Origin: RGIG3009 sp045590855
GTDB taxonomy: Bacteria; Bacillota; Clostridia; Oscillospirales; Acutalibacteraceae
DNA length: 9,522 nucleotides
Direction of reading: 5' to 3'
Assembly: GCA_045590855.1 (NCBI GenBank)
Contig: JAZNRV010000133.1
Span: forward strand, 1 to 9,522
Of this stretch, positions 6,692 through 9,522 are shown piece by piece (the first letter of the stretch is position 1; the number at the start of each line of letters is the position of its first letter). Made by a program: the position numbers and the translations under genes. Under the pieces are notes generated by a model that saw nothing but the letters and a program-made list of their open reading frames with translations, did no database searches and had not been told where the DNA came from.

Positions 6692-7228
6692 ATGAATTTA
6701 ACCGAAACGACCCTTTCTACCGTCCGTCATTTTGAAGGACGTATTTTGAATTTGCGTGTCGATACCGTAAGTCTTCCCAACGGGCACACTTCCACAAGAG
6801 AAGTGGTGGAACACAAAGGCGGTGTGTGCGTTGCCGCGCTGACCGACGAGGGCGAGTTGTTGTTTGTGCGGCAATACCGTCATCCGTACGGCAAAGTATT
6901 ATTGGAACTGCCCGCGGGCAAACTGGATAAAGTGGGGGAAAACCGCTTGGATGCCGCTGTGCGCGAACTGCGGGAAGAAACGGGAGCTGTCGCCGAAAAC
7001 ATTGAGTTTTTGGGCGAGTTATACCCCTCACCCGGGTATTGCGATGAAATTTTGACATTGTACCTTGCCACGGGGTTATCGTTTGGCGATGCCGCCCCCG
7101 ACGAAGATGAATTTTTGCAAGTCGAGCGCATTTCGCTTAACAAGGCGGTGGACATGGTGTTAAAAGGTGAGATTCCCGATGCCAAAACCCAAACGCTTGT
7201 GTTGAAAGTAGCGGCGTTGGTGGGGTAA
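6692..7228 (+). CDS. NUDIX hydrolase, ADP-ribose pyrophosphatase-like
   Basis: Predicted cytoplasmic Mg-dependent hydrolase of the ADP-ribose pyrophosphatase group, which splits ADP-ribose into AMP and ribose phosphate. The 178-residue product contains the N-terminal motif common in this group (RHFEGRILNLRVDTVSLPNG), HKGGVCVAAL (41-50) and VRQYRHPYGKVLLELPAGK (59-77). The Nudix box spans residues 76-99 and ends in R91-E-L-R-E-E-T-G-A. The catalytic REx2EE core is intact, but the box has one extra residue between the first glycine and the first glutamate (GKLDKVGE rather than G-x5-E). A PSPGYCDEIL segment (112-121) follows, as usual in this group. The ATG at 6692 lies eight bases after AAGGAG; a TTG-initiated extension to 6662 would put the Shine-Dalgarno sequence inside the gene and is rejected. 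The exact substrate cannot be fixed from sequence. Confidence 0.9.
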   Translation: MNLTETTLSTVRHFEGRILNLRVDTVSLPNGHTSTREVVEHKGGVCVAALTDEGELLFVRQYRHPYGKVLLELPAGKLDKVGENRLDAAVRELREETGAVAENIEFLGELYPSPGYCDEILTLYLATGLSFGDAAPDEDEFLQVERISLNKAVDMVLKGEIPDAKTQTLVLKVAALVG

Positions 7229-7230
7229 GG

Positions 7231-7246
7231 GGCAACTTTAGTTGCC
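7231..7246 (+). repeat. Perfect 6-bp inverted repeat immediately after the NUDIX stop codon
   Basis: GGCAAC (7231-7236), loop TTTA, GTTGCC (7241-7246). It begins two bases after the TAA stop. It lacks a T run, so it is not a standard intrinsic terminator, but it could protect the mRNA 3' end or be the first piece of the repeat cluster that follows. Confidence 0.6.
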
Positions 7247-7249
7247 GCC

Positions 7250-7407
7250 GCGATATCCATCCCTTGCGCGATGGGCGATATACACTTGCAGTGCGCGATA
7301 TGTGCTGCGCACACGATATGCCCTGCGGGGCGATAAGGGATGGATGTCATATCGCAACCGACCGTAAGGGCGCTTATATCGCATTTGCCGCAAGGCAAAT
7401 ATATCGC
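7250..7407. repeat. Composite palindromic repeat built of GCGATAT-flanked short hairpins
   Basis: This stretch is bounded by GCGATAT (7250-7256) and ATATCGC (7401-7407), with further copies at 7275, 7295 (forward) and 7349, 7376 (reverse); variants ACGATAT and GCGATAA lie at 7313 and 7330. Between copies are small perfect stems, several with a TGC loop: CACT-TGC-AGTG (7283-7293), GTGC-TGC-GCAC (7302-7312) and CCC-TGC-GGG (7321-7329). ATTTGCC-GCAA-GGCAAAT lies at 7383-7400. A larger 14-bp stem (7252-7265 with 7335-7348, one G-T pair) encloses the first three. The pattern is that of a dispersed palindromic or MITE-like intergenic element; no coding potential is evident. I recall similar elements in Oscillospiraceae genomes but cannot verify copy number here. 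Confidence 0.7.
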
Positions 7408-7413
7408 CAAAAC

Positions 7414-7435
7414 GGGGCGTCGAGGACGTCGCCCC
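7414..7435. repeat. GC-rich hairpin at the end of the NUDIX-MATE intergenic repeat cluster
   Basis: GGGGCG (7414-7419) pairs with CGCCCC (7430-7435). After a T-T mismatch, CG pairs with CG around an AGGA loop. It is strong enough to fold in RNA or single-stranded DNA but lacks a T tract. It follows the GCGATAT array by six bases and may be a separate dispersed repeat. The remaining bases to the MATE start (7436-7489) hold its ribosome binding site and no clear promoter. Confidence 0.55.
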
Positions 7436-7489
7436 TGCGGTGTCTATTCAAATTTGTTCCTTATTTGTAGCTGGTGAAAGGAGAACCCC

Positions 7490-8830
7490 ATGCGGCGATT
7501 GACCGACGGGAATATTTATAAGACCTTTATTTTGTTTGCCATTCCCATTGTGCTGTCGGGGTTGCTGACCCAAAGTTCGCAACTGATAAACACCATGATT
7601 GCAGGGCGGTTTTTGGGCAGCGACGGTTTGGCGGCCGTGGGCGCGGGCAACGGGTTTATTACGCTTATTTCGTCCGTTTCGTGGGGATATACCAACGGCT
7701 TTTGCGTGTATTTGGCGCAGTTGTTTGGTTCGGGCGGTATCAAACGCTTTAAAACCGCTGCGTATAATTTTCTTTTGTTTTCGCTTGTGGTGCTTACGGT
7801 GTTATCGTTTGTATCGATTGTGTTGCGGTATCCGATTTTGCGCATGCTCAACACTGACCCACAGGTTCTGGACGATGCTGCTACCTATTTTGCCGTTTAC
7901 ATGGGCGGGTTACCGTTATCGCTGATAACCTATGGATTTACTTGCATTTCACACGCTTTGGGAATCAGTTTGTTTCCGCTGTTTGTGTCGTTGCTGGCGG
8001 GAACGTTGCAGATTGTCGGCAATTTACTGGTTGTGAGCGTGTGGGATTTTGGCGTTGTCGGGTTGGCGGTCGTTTGTGTTTTGACAAGTGTTGTTTCGTG
8101 CGGGTTACTGTGGTGGCAACTGCGTAATTGTTTTGTCAAACTCGGCGTGCAAAACGAACGCGCACAATGGGGTTTTGCCGATACGCGCGCCGCACTACGG
8201 TTTTCCCTGCCCGCCACGGCGCAACAAATGACAATGTACGGTGCTACGTTTTTGATTTCACCTTCGGTCAACGGGCTGGGCAGCAGTGCCACGGCGGGGT
8301 TTTCGGTGGTGTCGCGATTGCACGATATTAACGCGGGGGTTTACCAAAACTCCACCAAAACACTTATCAATTACGCGGCGCAAAGCGTGGGGGCGGGACA
8401 ATACCAAAACTTACGTCGCGGCGTGCGTGTGGGATTGTTGCAAAGCGTGTTGTTGTGCGCCCCGTTTATTGTAACCAGTGCCGTGTTCGCTTTGCCGATT
8501 TGTCGTTTGTTTTTTGGTGCTTCGCCCGACGAAACCGCACTTGCCTATGCGGTGGATTTTGCACGGTATTTTTTGCCGTTTGTTGTGGTAAACTTGCTCA
8601 ACAATTTGTTCCATGCGCTGTGCCGCGGCATTGCCGCCATGAAACTGCTGTACTTTTGCACCGCTTTCGGTGCGGTTGCACGCGTGGTGTTTACCGTGTG
8701 GCTTGCCCCGCTGTACGGTATGAACGGCATTTACCTCGCATGGGTGATTTCGTGGGGGTTGGAAGCGATACTCAACGTGATTTTGTATGTCAGCGGCAGT
8801 TGGAAAAAAGCATTGCCGAAATACCATTAA
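7490..8830 (+). CDS. MATE-family efflux transporter
   Basis: Predicted cytoplasmic-membrane cation-coupled exporter of the multidrug and toxin extrusion family. The 446-residue length matches the family, and about 12 hydrophobic helices in two six-helix halves can be seen. The N-terminus (MRRLTDGNIYKTFILFAIPIVLSGLLTQSSQLINTMIAGRFLG when read in pieces) is the usual MATE start. A second-half repeat begins near RFSLPATAQQMTMYGATFLISPSVNGLG. Substrate cannot be predicted: family members export drugs, flavins, nucleotides or lipid intermediates. The ATG at 7490 lies six bases after AAAGGAG. The gene downstream begins 21 bases after the stop with its own GGAGG, so the two are probably co-transcribed. 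The upstream NUDIX gene is separated by the repeat cluster and may be a different transcript. Confidence 0.92.
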   Translation: MRRLTDGNIYKTFILFAIPIVLSGLLTQSSQLINTMIAGRFLGSDGLAAVGAGNGFITLISSVSWGYTNGFCVYLAQLFGSGGIKRFKTAAYNFLLFSLVVLTVLSFVSIVLRYPILRMLNTDPQVLDDAATYFAVYMGGLPLSLITYGFTCISHALGISLFPLFVSLLAGTLQIVGNLLVVSVWDFGVVGLAVVCVLTSVVSCGLLWWQLRNCFVKLGVQNERAQWGFADTRAALRFSLPATAQQMTMYGATFLISPSVNGLGSSATAGFSVVSRLHDINAGVYQNSTKTLINYAAQSVGAGQYQNLRRGVRVGLLQSVLLCAPFIVTSAVFALPICRLFFGASPDETALAYAVDFARYFLPFVVVNLLNNLFHALCRGIAAMKLLYFCTAFGAVARVVFTVWLAPLYGMNGIYLAWVISWGLEAILNVILYVSGSWKKALPKYH

Positions 8831-8851
8831 AAAATTTTTTGGAGGTTTGTT

Positions 8852-9522
8852 ATGAAAAAAAGTGTACCGTTTTTGCTCCTCAAATGGCTGATAACCTTGC
8901 TTGTTATCGGCGGGTATTATTATTTTGTGTTACCGCCCATTCATTTACAAAGCAAAGAGTTTTGGAGCTTTGTAACCTTTGGTATCATCGCCTGCGTTGT
9001 GATAAACGCTTTTTCTCAAGTGTTGGAGTTTGTGCGCGACAATAAAAAAACTGCCAAAGTGGCGGGCATACCGCGATTGAGCCTTAAATCGCTTGGCAAA
9101 CCCATAAAATTAGCGTTGCTTTCCGTGCTTTCCATTGCCGTTTTGAGTTTGTTAGCTTCGCTTATCGGCGCCGAGATTTTTAATGCCAAAGCGTACAATG
9201 AACTTATCACCATTAACGATGGGGATTTTATCAACGACGTTGCCGAAATCAGTCAGGACCAAATACCGGTGGTTGACCGTGATACCGCTTCACGATTGGG
9301 GCAACGTAAACTTGGCGAAATGGCGGATTTGGTTTCGCAATTTGAAATTGAAGAAATTTACACGCAAATAAACTACAAAGGCAGACCCGTAAGGGTTACC
9401 CCTTTGATGTACGGCGATGTTATTAAGTGGTTTAACAACCGCTTAGAGGGTATTCCCGCTTATATAACCGTGGATATGGCCACGCAGGAAACCACGCTCG
9501 TCAAGCTGCCCGAGGGCATGAA
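8852..9522 (+). CDS. Conserved membrane protein of unknown function (3' end missing)
   Basis: The frame is open from the ATG at 8852 to the right edge (223 codons plus two bases). GGAGG (8841-8845) precedes the ATG by six bases. Three membrane segments are visible (about residues 7-27, 39-57 and 84-108), followed by a soluble region, probably outside the cell. That region contains the strongly patterned stretches SRLGQRKLGE (147-156), YTQINYKGRPVRVTPLMYGD (170-189) and IKWFNNRLEGIPAYITVDM (191-209). I recognise this combination from a widespread but uncharacterised Firmicute membrane protein family that continues for several hundred more residues, and I know of no assigned function. It follows the MATE gene closely, but this alone does not show a shared role. 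The codon use resembles its neighbours except for somewhat more AT-rich codons. Confidence 0.8.
   Translation, partial: MKKSVPFLLLKWLITLLVIGGYYYFVLPPIHLQSKEFWSFVTFGIIACVVINAFSQVLEFVRDNKKTAKVAGIPRLSLKSLGKPIKLALLSVLSIAVLSLLASLIGAEIFNAKAYNELITINDGDFINDVAEISQDQIPVVDRDTASRLGQRKLGEMADLVSQFEIEEIYTQINYKGRPVRVTPLMYGDVIKWFNNRLEGIPAYITVDMATQETTLVKLPEGM

Noticed and set aside
7250..7407. Possible CRISPR array from the recurring GCGATAT units
   Set aside because: Units are only seven bases, spaced 17-28 bases, present in both orientations and separated by hairpins rather than unique spacers; no cas genes.
7264..7470. Plus-strand 68-codon open frame in the NUDIX-MATE gap
   Set aside because: Lies entirely over inverted repeats, lacks a ribosome binding site and continues to no domain.
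8455..9045. 196-codon plus-strand frame across the MATE gene end and the next gene start
   Set aside because: Shadow frame of two supported genes; cysteine/arginine-rich composition and no start signal.

Overview
The window reads as chromosomal DNA of an anaerobic Firmicute, most likely a gut-type clostridium of the Oscillospiraceae/Ruminococcaceae sort. This is inferred from a complete clostridial-style Rnf locus, a gamma-D-glutamyl-diamino-acid peptidase of Firmicute type, strong AGGAGG-like ribosome binding sites, roughly balanced GC content and a hairpin-rich intergenic repeat of a kind I associate with those genomes. No database search was possible, so the taxonomy is an inference.

Positions 1-5588 (minus strand) hold one tightly packed operon read from right to left: a NusG-domain-II membrane-anchored protein, a Gx/HepS-I-like small membrane protein, then rnfC, rnfD, rnfG, rnfE, rnfA and rnfB. 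rnfB runs off the left edge. Adjacent genes overlap by 4 or 8 bases or are separated by at most 16 bases, so translational coupling is likely. A near-consensus sigma-A promoter (TTGAAT, 17-base spacer, TATAAT) lies at 5622-5650, about 35 bases before the first gene. The Rnf complex moves electrons between reduced ferredoxin and NAD+ and couples this to ion translocation. Key cofactor sites are visible: two 4Fe-4S motifs in RnfC, covalent-FMN threonine motifs in RnfD and RnfG, paired membrane cysteines in RnfA and RnfE, and three Fe-S motifs in RnfB. No ApbE flavin transferase is in the window.

Positions 5659-6561 (minus) encode an M14 zinc carboxypeptidase of the gamma-D-glutamyl-L-diamino-acid endopeptidase type. 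It lies upstream of the Rnf promoter and is separated from the diverging plus-strand genes by 130 bases that contain a hairpin followed by a run of T.

Positions 6692-9522 (plus) carry an ADP-ribose-pyrophosphatase-like NUDIX hydrolase, a 261-base intergenic stretch built almost entirely of inverted repeats, a MATE-family efflux transporter, and the first 223 codons of a conserved membrane protein of unknown function. The last two are probably co-transcribed.

Nothing here looks like phage, insertion sequence, CRISPR or toxin-antitoxin DNA. The most interesting points are the NusG-II/Gx pair placed at the head of the Rnf operon, and the structured repeat between the NUDIX and MATE genes.
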